The translations under genes were made by a program, and so were the position numbers. Shown here piece by piece: positions 18,593 through 28,360 of a DNA stretch of 64,000 nt. This DNA comes from Paenibacillus uliginis N3/975. Lineage in GTDB: Bacteria > Bacillota > Bacilli > Paenibacillales > Paenibacillaceae. Each line of letters starts with the position of its first letter. Position 1 is the stretch's first letter. The notes below the pieces were generated by a model that worked only from the letters and a program-made list of their open reading frames with translations, was not told the DNA's origin and made no database searches. The DNA lies in contig NZ_LT840184.1 of the NCBI RefSeq assembly GCF_900177425.1, positions 5,187,705-5,251,704 of the forward strand, in the 5' to 3' direction.

Positions 18593-19243
18593 CTACTCCT
18601 CATTCAATAGCTTCTTTAGTGTGGCAATATCGTTAACTGCTACTAATTGCTCAAGATTTTCAAATATCTTCTTCTCATCCCAGTTCCACCATTGAAGCTC
18701 TAACAATAATTTAATCATCTCATCACTGAAACGCTTCCTAATAGTATTTGCAGGATTGCCGCCAACAATTGTATACGGTTCAACGTTTTTTACAACAGTT
18801 GAGTTCGAAGCAACAATTGCACCGTCACCAATTTTAACTCCCGGCATAATCGTGACATGTTGTCCCAACCATACATCATTGCCAATCAAAGTATCGCCTT
18901 TGATTGGCAACTGCTCTATCGTTGGAGTGACCTTTTCCCAACCTCCAGCAAAAATATTGAAAGGGTATGTTGTTAAACCATCCATTCGATGATTAGCACC
19001 ATTCATAATAAAAGTAACCCCTTCAGCCATGGCGCAGAACTTACCGATAATCAGCTTATCACCTAAAAAGTCATAATGATGCTGAATATTGTCATAGAAA
19101 TTCTCTGGTGATCTTGTGTTGTCACTGTAATATGTATAATCTCCAATCTCAACATTTAGCCTGCTAGGTAGATTTTTAATGTAACAAACTGTTCTAATAT
19201 TTTCATTTGGATAAAGCTTATTTTTATCTGGAGCTATCGTCAT
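18593..19243 (-). CDS. vat: Vat-family streptogramin A O-acetyltransferase
   Basis: 216 residues with left-handed beta-helix hexapeptide repeats (GNDVWLGQHVTIMPGVKIGD, GAIVASNSTVV). It also has the xenobiotic-acetyltransferase hallmarks FIMNGANHRMDGLTTYPF (with the catalytic-type His), LPIKGDTLIGNDVW and QWWNWD. The sequence follows VatA-type enzymes closely over its whole length. It should acetylate group A streptogramins with acetyl-CoA in the cytoplasm. The gene stands alone, with AGAGGT upstream. A CatB-like chloramphenicol acetyltransferase is the main alternative. Confidence 0.85.
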   Translation of the reverse strand: MTIAPDKNKLYPNENIRTVCYIKNLPSRLNVEIGDYTYYSDNTRSPENFYDNIQHHYDFLGDKLIIGKFCAMAEGVTFIMNGANHRMDGLTTYPFNIFAGGWEKVTPTIEQLPIKGDTLIGNDVWLGQHVTIMPGVKIGDGAIVASNSTVVKNVEPYTIVGGNPANTIRKRFSDEMIKLLLELQWWNWDEKKIFENLEQLVAVNDIATLKKLLNEE

Positions 19244-19310
19244 ACTTACACTACCTCTCTAACAAGTTATTAACCTTGCCCTTCCTCTTGTCAATCCCAA
19301 TCAACAAACA

Positions 19311-20186
19311 TTACGCTCCAAACCTTTGGCGGTATCCACATCTTCTACATAGTTCCTCGACAGCTTCCCTGCGGGAAAATCCGTCAACGAGGTTATTTGC
19401 CCGCTCGCCATCCACGATGTCAGAAAATGATGCCTGATGGATATTGCCTAGATTAATTACCCCTTCACCATCTAGACAACATGGTACGACAGTTCCGTCC
19501 ACAAGAATGGCCGCTTGGCTGCGAAGTGCATGGCAGAAGCCTCTACCTTCATCCTCAGGTGCTGTCATACTAGGCCACTGGAATTCATGATCTTGGTTCA
19601 AATAGACGTTGTTGGAGACTCTCACCCCTCCGCCTGGCACTACCTTTTCTTCGATCTTGTAATCTAGGCCAAATTCTTTCTCTATGATTTCGAGTGTCTG
19701 GCGGTTTCTACTCTTATCAATGTTTGTTGCGTTGTCCTGCGTCAAATTCCACAGACGGAATGAAAAGATGACATTATGCTCCTCCGCTTCACGGACAAAG
19801 GAGAGGATTTCCCTTAAATATCCTTCGCGGTTGGTTGAACCCTCATGTCCGTCAAAGCTGTGGAGCGAAAAGTTCATCTGTCTCAGCGCAGGCTTTCCAA
19901 GCAGCTTATGCCGATTTTTTGCGATCAATGTTCCGTTTGTTGTGATATTGACCTTAAAACCTTTTTCATGACTAATATCTAGTAGCTCATCGATCTTAGG
20001 ATGGAGAAGCGGCTCCCCTTTGACGTGTAGATAAATGTAATTGGTGTGCGGTTTGATCTCATCCAACCTCTTCGAAAAGTCATCCACCTTAATAAAATTT
20101 GCCTTACGCTCCGTTGGCGGGCAAAAAGTACAGGCGAGATTGCAGATGCTTGTAATTTCTATATAAACTTTTTTAAATGATTTCAA
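19311..20186 (-). CDS. Radical SAM protein with SPASM-like C-terminus
   Basis: 291 residues. The cluster motif is C15-x3-C19-x2-C22 (CNLACTFCPP). The following KGEPLLHPKI and a SAM-binding strand are in place. A C-terminal region has CHALRSQAAILVDGTVVPCC and CRRCGYRQRFG, consistent with a compact SPASM/twitch auxiliary cluster site. No peptide-like ORF or biosynthetic partner is adjacent, so the substrate is unknown. The nearest neighbour on this strand is the Vat gene about 70 bases downstream. Confidence 0.85.
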   Translation of the reverse strand: MKSFKKVYIEITSICNLACTFCPPTERKANFIKVDDFSKRLDEIKPHTNYIYLHVKGEPLLHPKIDELLDISHEKGFKVNITTNGTLIAKNRHKLLGKPALRQMNFSLHSFDGHEGSTNREGYLREILSFVREAEEHNVIFSFRLWNLTQDNATNIDKSRNRQTLEIIEKEFGLDYKIEEKVVPGGGVRVSNNVYLNQDHEFQWPSMTAPEDEGRGFCHALRSQAAILVDGTVVPCCLDGEGVINLGNIHQASFSDIVDGERANNLVDGFSRREAVEELCRRCGYRQRFGA

Positions 20187-20350
20187 GATTTTATCTCCAT
20201 TCCAGTGTCATGATTGTACGATGCTTATTTGCTTGATCATACCCCACATCGTAACATAGGAGGGCTTTTACAGCTACAGCTCTCTACAGTCGGCCGATAC
20301 CATGATGAATTCATGAGAATATATGATAGCCATGCACAGTCAAACCTAAC

Positions 20351-20393
20351 AAAAAATCGAGGGCACCGGATTTTCCGGGCCCCCTGATTTTTA
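20351..20393 (-). terminator. Terminator after the glycine-zipper gene
   Basis: On the minus strand an imperfect GC-rich stem (ATCAGGGGGCCCGG with CCGGTGCCCTCGAT, loop AAAAT) is followed by a U-run. A-rich sequence on the other side makes it potentially bidirectional. Confidence 0.75.
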
Positions 20394-20423
20394 CTCGCCA
20401 GTATATGGTGGTGCTAGCGCTGT

Positions 20424-20642
20424 TTATTCTGAATCGCTGTCTTCATCTCCTACAGCCTCGCCAGCTTTGTTACCCAATGCTGCGCCTGCGATACCACCTG
20501 CAATAGTGCCGATTGGACCCAATACGGAACCCACAGCAGCACCTACAACACCACCGCCTGCAGTTCCTACAGCTTCTCCAGCGTCAACATCCATGGTCGT
20601 GTCGCGGTCAGAATCAACGTTTTGATCTTTTTTATTAGCCAT
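20424..20642 (-). CDS. Small glycine-zipper protein
   Basis: 72 residues from the ATG at 20642, preferred over an upstream in-frame GTG because GAGGGAG is well spaced. Charged ends (MANKKDQNVDSDRD; GDEDSDSE) flank a Gly/Ala-rich centre (VGTAGGGVVGAAVGSVLG, TIAGGIAGAALGNKAGEAVG) with GxxxG spacing, a glycine zipper able to insert into or associate with membranes. Stress or spore-coat roles are known for similar proteins, but none can be assigned here. It is followed by its own terminator. Confidence 0.75.
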   Translation of the reverse strand: MANKKDQNVDSDRDTTMDVDAGEAVGTAGGGVVGAAVGSVLGPIGTIAGGIAGAALGNKAGEAVGDEDSDSE

Positions 20643-20735
20643 CCATCTCACTCCCTCGGAATTGTGATAGGAACCGCTTCTTCTTGCCAGACCAGTTCCA
20701 AATCATATCTTGCCCTAACGGATCTGAAAGAATTC

Positions 20736-21473
20736 TTAAAAGTTAATCTTCTCCAAGTAAAGTCCACATGCATCCGCCATTCCACCCGTCTGCACTCGTT
20801 CTTTGGAGAGTAAAATGGTCGGTATTTCTTCTGCTTCTTTTTCACCTAATCCGATCTCGATCAACGTTCCAATCATTTTCCGAACCATATTATACAGAAA
20901 TCCGTTGCCACTTACTCGAAATTGGATAAAGCCTTCTACTTCTTCTACATCCAGCGAATATATTTTTCGTACCGTATCTTTTTTCTTAGACTTGGCGTTG
21001 GAATAAGCCGTAAAATCGTGTTCACCGATAAAATACTGGCATGCTCTTTTCATTTTTTCGATATCCAGCTTTTTCCCGACATGCATACTGTACTTTCTCA
21101 TGAAAGGATGGCTATACACTTCGTTCCAAATCTTGTACAAATACGTTTTATCTTTCGCATTATAACGAGCGTGAAAACGGTCATCCACTAGCTCAACTTC
21201 CGTAATGCTAATATCCGGAGGTAAATAATGATTTAAAAAATTCATGATTTTAGATTCAGGCATATTGTCACTGATCTTAAAATTCGCTACTTGCGCAAGA
21301 GCGTGGACCCCCGCATCTGTTCTACTGGACCCAATGATTTCAATGGATTGACCTACCATGACGGATAAGGCATTTTCGATTTTCCCTTGAATGGTATTCT
21401 CACTATCACCCAGACGCTGCCAGCCCTTATAACGCCCGCCATCATATTGTATGGTCAATTTATAATTATTCAT
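20736..21473 (-). CDS. truA: tRNA pseudouridine synthase A
   Basis: 245 residues, normal TruA length. The catalytic aspartate is Asp53 in SSRTDAGVHALAQV, and the family motifs RYNAKDKTYLYKI and GNGFLYNMVRKMIGTL are present. It converts uridines 38-40 in the tRNA anticodon stem to pseudouridine. It begins 8 bases after the marR stop, so it is probably transcribed with the uvrA-like and marR genes. That is unusual, since truA usually sits with ribosomal and ecf transporter genes. This copy may therefore be a paralogue. Confidence 0.93.
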   Translation of the reverse strand: MNNYKLTIQYDGGRYKGWQRLGDSENTIQGKIENALSVMVGQSIEIIGSSRTDAGVHALAQVANFKISDNMPESKIMNFLNHYLPPDISITEVELVDDRFHARYNAKDKTYLYKIWNEVYSHPFMRKYSMHVGKKLDIEKMKRACQYFIGEHDFTAYSNAKSKKKDTVRKIYSLDVEEVEGFIQFRVSGNGFLYNMVRKMIGTLIEIGLGEKEAEEIPTILLSKERVQTGGMADACGLYLEKINF

Positions 21474-21481
21474 TGTTTACT

Positions 21482-21901
21482 CTATTCCTCCACATATGAA
21501 TCGGTTATTTTTTTGCACAACTGTATAAAACAATGTAGTTCTTCTTCTGTCAACGTATTCTCAATTAAATTCATGGTTTCATTTCTAAATTTTTCTGATC
21601 TTAAAAGAAAATTCTTACCATCGGGAGTAATTAAAATGTCATAAGCTCGCCGGTCATTTTCCTGACGTTCTTGTGTAATGTATTTCTTCTCTAAAAGCCT
21701 TTTCGTTAATTTAGACATTCCAGCTTGTGAAATTCCACGAATCTCTGCTAACTCTTTAGTTGTTTTAGAGCCTTGTTTATCTAAAATATCCAATACATTA
21801 TACTGAGCCGTAGTAACACCCTCAATGTTAAGACGATTAATATTACTAATAATCATACATTGAAAAGGAATATAATATTTTTCTAGTTCTTTTTTTGCCA
21901 T
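21482..21901 (-). CDS. MarR-family regulator
   Basis: 139 residues with a winged helix: LDKQGSKTTKELAEIRGISQ, AGMSKLTKRLLEKKYI and the wing ERQENDRRAYDILIT. GGGAGGGG lies upstream of the ATG. It overlaps the end of the uvrA-like gene by 19 bases, so the two are translationally coupled. It is likely the autorepressor of the operon, responding to a compound the UvrA-like protein handles. Confidence 0.9.
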   Translation of the reverse strand: MAKKELEKYYIPFQCMIISNINRLNIEGVTTAQYNVLDILDKQGSKTTKELAEIRGISQAGMSKLTKRLLEKKYITQERQENDRRAYDILITPDGKNFLLRSEKFRNETMNLIENTLTEEELHCFIQLCKKITDSYVEE

Positions 21902-24177
21902 GCATATTCCCCTCCCTTAATATATTTTTTTAAATATTGTCCTGTAATGGAGGAATTACAGTTTATTAGATCCTTTGCCGTTCCCTCGAATATTACTTCA
22001 CCACCCTTTTGCCCTGCAAAAGGTCCTAGATCAATAATCCAATCTGCTTGACTAATAACGTCCAGATTATGTTCTATCACAATTACGGTGCTGCCTTGTT
22101 CAGCAAGACGGTTCAAAATTTTAAGGAGCTGGGATATATCTGACATATGAAGCCCAGTGGTTGGTTCATCCAGCACATATATATTCCCTTTACTTTCAAG
22201 TTCAGCGGCGAGTTTTACTCTTTGCAGTTCACCACCAGATAAAGTATTTAATGGTTGTCCAAGTGTGATATAAGTTATTCCTACGTCTGCTAGTCTATTT
22301 AAGGTTGCAGATATTTCTTTTTCGTAGAAAAAGTCTAAGGCTTCATCAACTGTCATGTTTAAAATTTCGCTTATACTTTTGTCACGCAACTTGTAATTTA
22401 ATACCCCATCTATAAATCGATTGCCCTGACAAACCTCACATTCACTTACAACTGTATCCATAAAAGCCAAGTCTGTATATGTTACTCCCAAGCCCTTGCA
22501 GTTAGGGCAGGCTCCTTGTGAATTGAAGCTAAATAAAGCAGGTTTTACATGATTGGCTTTCGAAAACAACTCCCTTATGATATCGAATAATCCTGTAAAA
22601 GTAGCAATATTGGAACGTTTTGAAGCTTGGATTGGTTTCTGATCAATAAAAATCGTTTCAGGATAAAATTTGGGCAACACTTGATTGATTAACGTACTTT
22701 TTCCTGAACCTGCAACTCCAGTGACTACCGTCATAACCCCTTTAGGAATGTTCACATTAATATTTTTAAGATTATGCAAATGCGCGTTTTTCAAAGACAG
22801 CCATTCGGCTGGATTTCTAATGTTCTTTTTCAACTGGGTTTGATTGCATAAATATTTCCCCGTAAGTGTGTCTGCCTTTACCAAACCATTCAAAGTACCT
22901 TGATACATGATTTTCCCACCATTTGTTCCAGCTTTCGGCCCCATATCAATGATATGATCTGCAATTTCAATAACATCGGGATCATGCTCGACAATAAGAA
23001 CGGTATTCCCTTTATCACGTAAAAGTTTTAATAAATCATTGATCTTATTTACATCATGAGGATGTAAACCAATGCTCGGTTCATCAAAAATATAAGTAAG
23101 ATCCGTTAAGCTGCTTCCTAACTGCCGAACCATCTTTATCCGCTGTGATTCGCCGCCTGAAAGAGTTGACGTCTCACGGCTTAAACTTAAATAACCTAGA
23201 CCGATTGAAACTAAATGTTCCAACCGATTTCTTAGAGCCATGACCATGGTTACTGCTTTGGGGTCTTTAATGGCATTGATAAAATCGAGCAGATCCGTAA
23301 TTTGCATGTCCACACAATCCGCTATATTTTTATCATTTATTGTGCACTGCAAGACCTCATGATTTAATCTAGTACCGCCACAGAGGAGACACGCTTCTTT
23401 ACTGACAATGCCAGCAATTTCTTTTTTATATTTCTTTGATTCTCCATCTTCTTTTTTTAAGAAACTTCTTTCAATTCGCGGTATAAGACCTTCATAAAGT
23501 GAAGTTTTCGGCCATTCCGGATCAGCAGTAGTTACTTTAATATCTGATTTGTATAAAAGCATCTCCAATTCTTCAGCTGTAAAATCTTTTATTTTTTTGT
23601 CGTTATCAAAAAAGCCTGAATGGATATATCTTTTTAATCTCCATCCGCCTGGTTCAAAGGTTGGAAACAAAATGGCTCCCTCAATGAGAGATTTGTTTTT
23701 ATCCAACAGCCGCTCCATATTTATCGTATCGACTTTCCCTAATCCCTCGCATTTTGGACACATTCCAGAAGGATTATTAAATGAAAAAACATCGGAATAG
23801 CCAACAAAGGGCTGTCCAATCCGAGAAAACAGTAATCTTAGTAATGAATGTATATCTGTGATCGTTCCAACCGTTGACCTTGCGTTTCCTCCAATACGTT
23901 TTTGATCAATGATAATGGCAACAGATAAATTTTCAATAGCATCCACATTCGGTTGTCCATAGTGCGGCAAGCGATGCCGAATAAAACTTGAATACGTTTC
24001 ATTGAGCTGCCTTTGCGATTCTGCTGCTACTGTATCAAACACTAAAGATGATTTTCCTGAACCTGAAACTCCAGTAAAGACAGTTATTTTTTTCTTTGGG
24101 ATTCGCACATCAATATTTTTAAGGTTTTTCTCTCTAGCTCCAACTACATGTATATATTCTTCATCTTTCTTATCCAT
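21883..24177 (-). CDS. UvrA-like ABC ATPase (UvrA2/DrrC type)
   Basis: About 764 residues from the ATG at 24177 (AAAGGTG five bases upstream). It has two ABC modules with Walker A GVSGSGKSS and GVAGSGKST, signatures STLSGGESQRIKM and NTLSGGELQRVKL, and Walker B FDEPS and LDEPT. Zinc-module cysteines occur in CPKCEGLG, CLLCGG, CPNCKG and CEVCQG. It is shorter than repair UvrA (about 950) and lacks much of the UvrB-interaction insert, fitting UvrA-like proteins tied to resistance against DNA-binding drugs. Operon context with marR supports an inducible defence role. Confidence 0.88.
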   Translation of the reverse strand: MDKKDEEYIHVVGAREKNLKNIDVRIPKKKITVFTGVSGSGKSSLVFDTVAAESQRQLNETYSSFIRHRLPHYGQPNVDAIENLSVAIIIDQKRIGGNARSTVGTITDIHSLLRLLFSRIGQPFVGYSDVFSFNNPSGMCPKCEGLGKVDTINMERLLDKNKSLIEGAILFPTFEPGGWRLKRYIHSGFFDNDKKIKDFTAEELEMLLYKSDIKVTTADPEWPKTSLYEGLIPRIERSFLKKEDGESKKYKKEIAGIVSKEACLLCGGTRLNHEVLQCTINDKNIADCVDMQITDLLDFINAIKDPKAVTMVMALRNRLEHLVSIGLGYLSLSRETSTLSGGESQRIKMVRQLGSSLTDLTYIFDEPSIGLHPHDVNKINDLLKLLRDKGNTVLIVEHDPDVIEIADHIIDMGPKAGTNGGKIMYQGTLNGLVKADTLTGKYLCNQTQLKKNIRNPAEWLSLKNAHLHNLKNINVNIPKGVMTVVTGVAGSGKSTLINQVLPKFYPETIFIDQKPIQASKRSNIATFTGLFDIIRELFSKANHVKPALFSFNSQGACPNCKGLGVTYTDLAFMDTVVSECEVCQGNRFIDGVLNYKLRDKSISEILNMTVDEALDFFYEKEISATLNRLADVGITYITLGQPLNTLSGGELQRVKLAAELESKGNIYVLDEPTTGLHMSDISQLLKILNRLAEQGSTVIVIEHNLDVISQADWIIDLGPFAGQKGGEVIFEGTAKDLINCNSSITGQYLKKYIKGGEYAWQKKN

Positions 24178-24212
24178 AAAATCACCTTTCAAAAAACATA
24201 TTTACAACTTAC

Positions 24213-24241
24213 ATAACAGGGTAAATATATAACCTGGTTAT
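24213..24241. promoter_or_regulatory. Inverted repeat, likely MarR operator
   Basis: ATAACAGGGT and AACCTGGTTAT form a near-perfect inverted repeat around AAATATAT, 36 bases upstream of the uvrA-like start codon. Size and position suit binding of the co-encoded MarR dimer. Confidence 0.5.
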
Positions 24242-24454
24242 TTATATTTAACACCTTTCTTTTTTTTAATGCAAACGTAATTTAGAAATCGTATATGCAG
24301 CCGCTTATATTTTATTTTCACTTCAGATCTCTCTTTACTCAAAAATAGGTTGCGAATTTTAGACGATGTTTGCGGATTATGGGATTCTGTAAACGGTATC
24401 ATGCTTGCTACAATAGACATGCAACGAAACAAACTTAGTTCAGGGGGAATAAAA

Positions 24455-25477
24455 ATGAAAAGGTTTTCTATGTTGCTTATAGCTTGCATGCTAGTTGTAG
24501 GGGCGCTAAGCGGTTGTGGAAATAGTGAGTCAGATTCGGGTTCATCTAATAAGCTCGTCATCTACAGTCCGAATAGCGAAGAGATCATCAAGACCATCAT
24601 TCCAATGTTCGAGAAGCAGACGGGGATTACGGTTGAACTTGTAACGGCTGGAACAGGCGAAATTGTTAAGCGCTTACAGTCCGAGAAACAGAATCCTTAC
24701 GCTGACGTTATGTTTGGTGGTTCCATGGCTGGTTACCGTGAAAATGCCGATCTATACGAGCCTTACGTGTCACCTGAAGACAAGAATTTAATTGAAGGTC
24801 ATCGCAATACTTCGGGATTCGCTACCCCTTATATCTCAGATGGAAGTGTGTTACTCGTGAACAAAAACCTCATCGGCGATATTAAAATTGAAAGCTATGA
24901 GGATTTGCTCAACCCGCAGCTTAAAGGGAAAATTGCTTCTGCTGACCCAGCAAGCTCAAGCTCCGCTTTTGCACAGTTAACCAATATGCTGAAAGCGAAG
25001 GGCGGCGACTATGAGAATGATAAAGGCTGGGACTATGTTGGCAAATTGATCGAGAACCTAGACGGTAAAATTGCAAGCGGTTCCGGTGCCGTTCACAAAA
25101 GCGTTGCTGACGGTGAATATGTGGTTGGCCTAACTTACGAAGACCCTTCTAGCACTTATGTAAAGAACGGTGCTCCGGTAGAAGTTGTATATCCAACAGA
25201 AGGCGCAGTATTCCTGGATGCGGCATCCGCTATTATCAAAGATGCTCCGCACATGGACAATGCCAAGAAATTCATCGACTTCATTCTGTCTCAAGAAGCT
25301 CAAGATGCGTTTGGTACTCAATTAACGAACCGTCCGCTTCGCCAAGATACGAAGCTTGGTGATCACATGAAGCCATTGGCCGATATCAACATGATTGATG
25401 AAGACACAGACTATGTAAGTTCGCATAAATCCCAAATCGTTGAGCGTTACATCGATGTATTCACAAGCACCAAATAA
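24455..25477 (+). CDS. ABC transporter substrate-binding lipoprotein (AfuA/FbpA family)
   Basis: 340 residues from the ATG at 24455, preceded by AGGGGG. A lipoprotein signal peptide ends in the lipobox LSGC. The mature part is a class D-type periplasmic-binding fold: KLVIYSPNSEEIIKTIIPMF, VTAGTGEIVKRL, YADVMFGGS and a C-terminal FILSQEAQDAFG. This is the extracellular iron/hexose-phosphate/phosphonate binding family. It is the first gene of an importer operon followed by a YesM/YesN pair. AfuA and staphylococcal HptA belong to the same family, so a phosphorylated sugar is as likely a ligand as ferric iron. A weak promoter (TACAAT near 24409) lies upstream. Confidence 0.88.
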   Translation: MKRFSMLLIACMLVVGALSGCGNSESDSGSSNKLVIYSPNSEEIIKTIIPMFEKQTGITVELVTAGTGEIVKRLQSEKQNPYADVMFGGSMAGYRENADLYEPYVSPEDKNLIEGHRNTSGFATPYISDGSVLLVNKNLIGDIKIESYEDLLNPQLKGKIASADPASSSSAFAQLTNMLKAKGGDYENDKGWDYVGKLIENLDGKIASGSGAVHKSVADGEYVVGLTYEDPSSTYVKNGAPVEVVYPTEGAVFLDAASAIIKDAPHMDNAKKFIDFILSQEAQDAFGTQLTNRPLRQDTKLGDHMKPLADINMIDEDTDYVSSHKSQIVERYIDVFTSTK

Positions 25478-25501
25478 ACTATAAGAATTTAGGTGACAAC
25501 T

Positions 25502-26608
25502 ATGAGCGTAACAATAACCATTAAAGATTTAGTAAAAAAATATGGTGATGCAACCGTCATTCCTGAGTTGTCCCTGGAGATTAAGAAGGGTGAATTTTTC
25601 ACCCTTCTCGGTCCTTCCGGGTGCGGCAAAACAACACTTCTGCGCATGATTGCTGGCTTTAACAGCATTGAAGGCGGAACGATTAACTTTAATGAGCGTG
25701 TCATTAATCAGGTCGAACCAGGTAAGCGAAACATCGGGATGGTGTTTCAGAGCTATGCCATCTTCCCTCACCTAACGGTTAAAGGAAATATCGCGTTCGG
25801 ACTTGAGAATCGGAAATTATCCAAAGCTGAAATCAGCTCCAAAGTGGATGACATCTTGAAGGTCGTTCAAATCGAACAATTCAAAGATCGCATGCCGAAG
25901 AATTTGTCCGGTGGTCAGCAGCAGCGCGTTGCACTAGCCAGAGCGATCGTCATACGACCAGATGTCCTTCTTATGGACGAACCTCTATCCAACCTGGATG
26001 CCAAGCTTCGTGTCGACATGCGGAACGCGATTAAAGACATTCAAAGAGAAGTCGGGATTACAACCGTCTACGTAACGCACGATCAGGAAGAAGCTATGGC
26101 TGTATCCGATCGAATTGCAGTCATGAAATCAGGCGTGATTCAGCATCTCGGTACGCCACAAGAAATTTATCAACGTCCTGCGAATGTTTTCGTTGCTACC
26201 TTTATCGGACGTACCAACATTATCGAAGGAAGCTTAACGCGAGAAGCAGGCAGCTATAACCTGCAGATCGGTTCAGGCTATTCTGAAGAAATCTCTAACA
26301 TTCAAGTGCCGACATCGAATGCGCAGAATACTCTTAATGTTAAAATTTCGGTTCGGCCTGAAGAGTTCATCATGACCGAGGATCAAACAGGCCTGAAAGC
26401 GACTATTGTACACAGCGTATTCTTAGGACAGAACACCCATTATTTTGTGGATTTGGAGTCCGGTCAACGTGTTGAAATCACACAGGAATCGAAATCCACA
26501 CAAATACTTGAACCTGGTGAAGTCATTTATCTGAAGGTGAAAAAAGAGAAGATTAATGTTTATGATGCTGCAGGTGAATTGAACTATACAAGGGGCGGTC
26601 AACTATGA
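25502..26608 (+). CDS. ABC importer ATPase (FbpC/PotA type)
   Basis: 368 residues from the ATG at 25502, six bases after AGGTG. It has Walker A GPSGCGKTT, signature LSGGQQQRVALARA, Walker B LLMDEPLSNLD and H-loop VTHDQEEAMA. A C-terminal TOBE-type regulatory domain contains VRPEEFIMTE. It sits 25 bases after the binding-protein gene and overlaps the permease start by four bases. It energises import of the binding protein's ligand. Confidence 0.92.
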   Translation: MSVTITIKDLVKKYGDATVIPELSLEIKKGEFFTLLGPSGCGKTTLLRMIAGFNSIEGGTINFNERVINQVEPGKRNIGMVFQSYAIFPHLTVKGNIAFGLENRKLSKAEISSKVDDILKVVQIEQFKDRMPKNLSGGQQQRVALARAIVIRPDVLLMDEPLSNLDAKLRVDMRNAIKDIQREVGITTVYVTHDQEEAMAVSDRIAVMKSGVIQHLGTPQEIYQRPANVFVATFIGRTNIIEGSLTREAGSYNLQIGSGYSEEISNIQVPTSNAQNTLNVKISVRPEEFIMTEDQTGLKATIVHSVFLGQNTHYFVDLESGQRVEITQESKSTQILEPGEVIYLKVKKEKINVYDAAGELNYTRGGQL

Positions 26609-28260
26609 GGGGGACGCGCAAACGATTTGATGTCTGGACCAACATTTCGTTACTGATCTTCGCTTTCTACATTCTTTTTCTGGCCCTGCCTTTATTTACG
26701 ATGTTGTTCAAAAGCGTTTACAACGGCACGACAGGCGACTTTTCACTCGCCTATTTCACAAAGTTTTTCAGTAAACCCTATTATTTAAATGCCCTGTTCA
26801 ACAGTGTTAAAGTAACCGTCAGCGTAACATTACTTGCTGCCATCATCGCAACGCCGCTGGCCTATATCATGGCAACGGTTAAGATTAAAGGCAATTCAAC
26901 CATTCGAGTGTTGATTCTGATCTCGTCGATGTCGGCCCCATTCATTGGAGCTTACTCCTGGATCCTGTTGTTAGGAAGAAGCGGCGTCATTACCAAATTC
27001 GTTAGTAACACATTTGGAATTACGATGCCTGATATATACGGTTTTACAGGTATAGTAGTGGTCTTAACCTTGCAGATGGTCCCTCTTATCTTCATGTATG
27101 TATCGGGGGCACTTAAGAATGTGGACCAATCGCTAATGGAAGCTGCAGAAAGCATGGGTTATAAGGGCCTCAGCAAAATGCGCAAAGTGCTGCTCCCGCT
27201 CATTACGCCAACCTTGCTTGCAGGCGGCCTGCTCGTATTCATGCGTGCACTCGCTGATTTTGGTACACCGATGCTGATTGGTGAAGGGTACAAGACAGTC
27301 CCTGTACTGATCTTTAACGAGTTCATCAGTGAGGTCGGCGGCGATGATGGCTTCGCTGCTGCGATCAGTGTCATTGTCGTTCTGTTTGCAACAACGATCT
27401 TCCTGCTTCAAAAATTCGTATCCAATCGTAAATCCTTTACGATGAGTGCGCTACATCCAATTGAATCCAAGAAGAAAAAAGGACTCGGCAACATTACGGC
27501 TCATGCCGTCATCTATCTGTATACTTTAATTGCGCTGTTGCCGCAACTATATGTCATCTATACTTCTTTCCTGAAATCAAACGGCAGAATCTTTGTAAAA
27601 GGGTTCTCGCTCCAAAGCTATCGGGATGCTTTCAATAATATTGGAGGCGTCATTACGAACACGTTCTTCCTGGCAATCGTGTCGCTTGTCGTCATCATCC
27701 TGTTAGCGATTCTGATCGCTTATGTAACGGTTCGAAGAAAGAATGCTTTAACGAACACGCTTGATATTTTCACGATGTTCCCTTATATCGTTCCCGGCTC
27801 CATTCTAGGGATTGCCTTATTGATCACGTTTAACAATAAGCCGCTGGCACTAAGCGGAACAGCCTTAATCATGATCATCTCATTCGTCATTCGGCGTCTG
27901 CCTTATACGATTCGATCGAGTGCAGCCATTCTGCATCAGATTAACGATGGTATTGAAGAAGCAGCGATCAGCCTAGGAGCTTCCCAGATGAAGACGTTCT
28001 TCAAGATTACACTTCCGATGATGCTTGCTGGCGTAGTCTCCGGTGCGATCTTAAGCTGGATTACCATCATTACCGAATTAAGTACTTCGATCATTCTTTA
28101 TACAGGCAAGACGAAGACCGTAACGGTTGCCATTTATACCGAGGTCATTCGCGGAAACTATGGCGTTGCGGCAGCACTGTCCACTATCCTTACCGTGATT
28201 ACGGTAGTGTCACTGCTAGTCTTCCTCAAGCTCTCTGGACAAAAAGAAGTCTCACTTTAA
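26605..28260 (+). CDS. ABC importer permease, fused double domain (FbpB type)
   Basis: 551 residues with about 12 membrane helices and two binding-protein-dependent transport domains in one chain. The two EAA loops are EAAESMGYKGLSKMRKVLLP and EEAAISLGASQMKTFFKITL, which dock onto the ATPase. The start codon overlaps the ATPase stop (ATGA). A strong hairpin follows at 28361-28401. Confidence 0.93.
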   Translation: MRGTRKRFDVWTNISLLIFAFYILFLALPLFTMLFKSVYNGTTGDFSLAYFTKFFSKPYYLNALFNSVKVTVSVTLLAAIIATPLAYIMATVKIKGNSTIRVLILISSMSAPFIGAYSWILLLGRSGVITKFVSNTFGITMPDIYGFTGIVVVLTLQMVPLIFMYVSGALKNVDQSLMEAAESMGYKGLSKMRKVLLPLITPTLLAGGLLVFMRALADFGTPMLIGEGYKTVPVLIFNEFISEVGGDDGFAAAISVIVVLFATTIFLLQKFVSNRKSFTMSALHPIESKKKKGLGNITAHAVIYLYTLIALLPQLYVIYTSFLKSNGRIFVKGFSLQSYRDAFNNIGGVITNTFFLAIVSLVVIILLAILIAYVTVRRKNALTNTLDIFTMFPYIVPGSILGIALLITFNNKPLALSGTALIMIISFVIRRLPYTIRSSAAILHQINDGIEEAAISLGASQMKTFFKITLPMMLAGVVSGAILSWITIITELSTSIILYTGKTKTVTVAIYTEVIRGNYGVAAALSTILTVITVVSLLVFLKLSGQKEVSL

Positions 28261-28360
28261 GAGAGGTAGTTCAAAAAGTCCGCTTTTGATCACGAAGTAA
28301 TACAGAAAGTAACTCGGCATCGAATCTTGCGTTCACTCTCGAAGTCAATAGATTCATTTA

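Noticed and set aside
28261..28360. Short ORFs or a dispersed repeat after the importer operon
   Set aside because: No start signals and no second copy in this window, so nothing can be supported.
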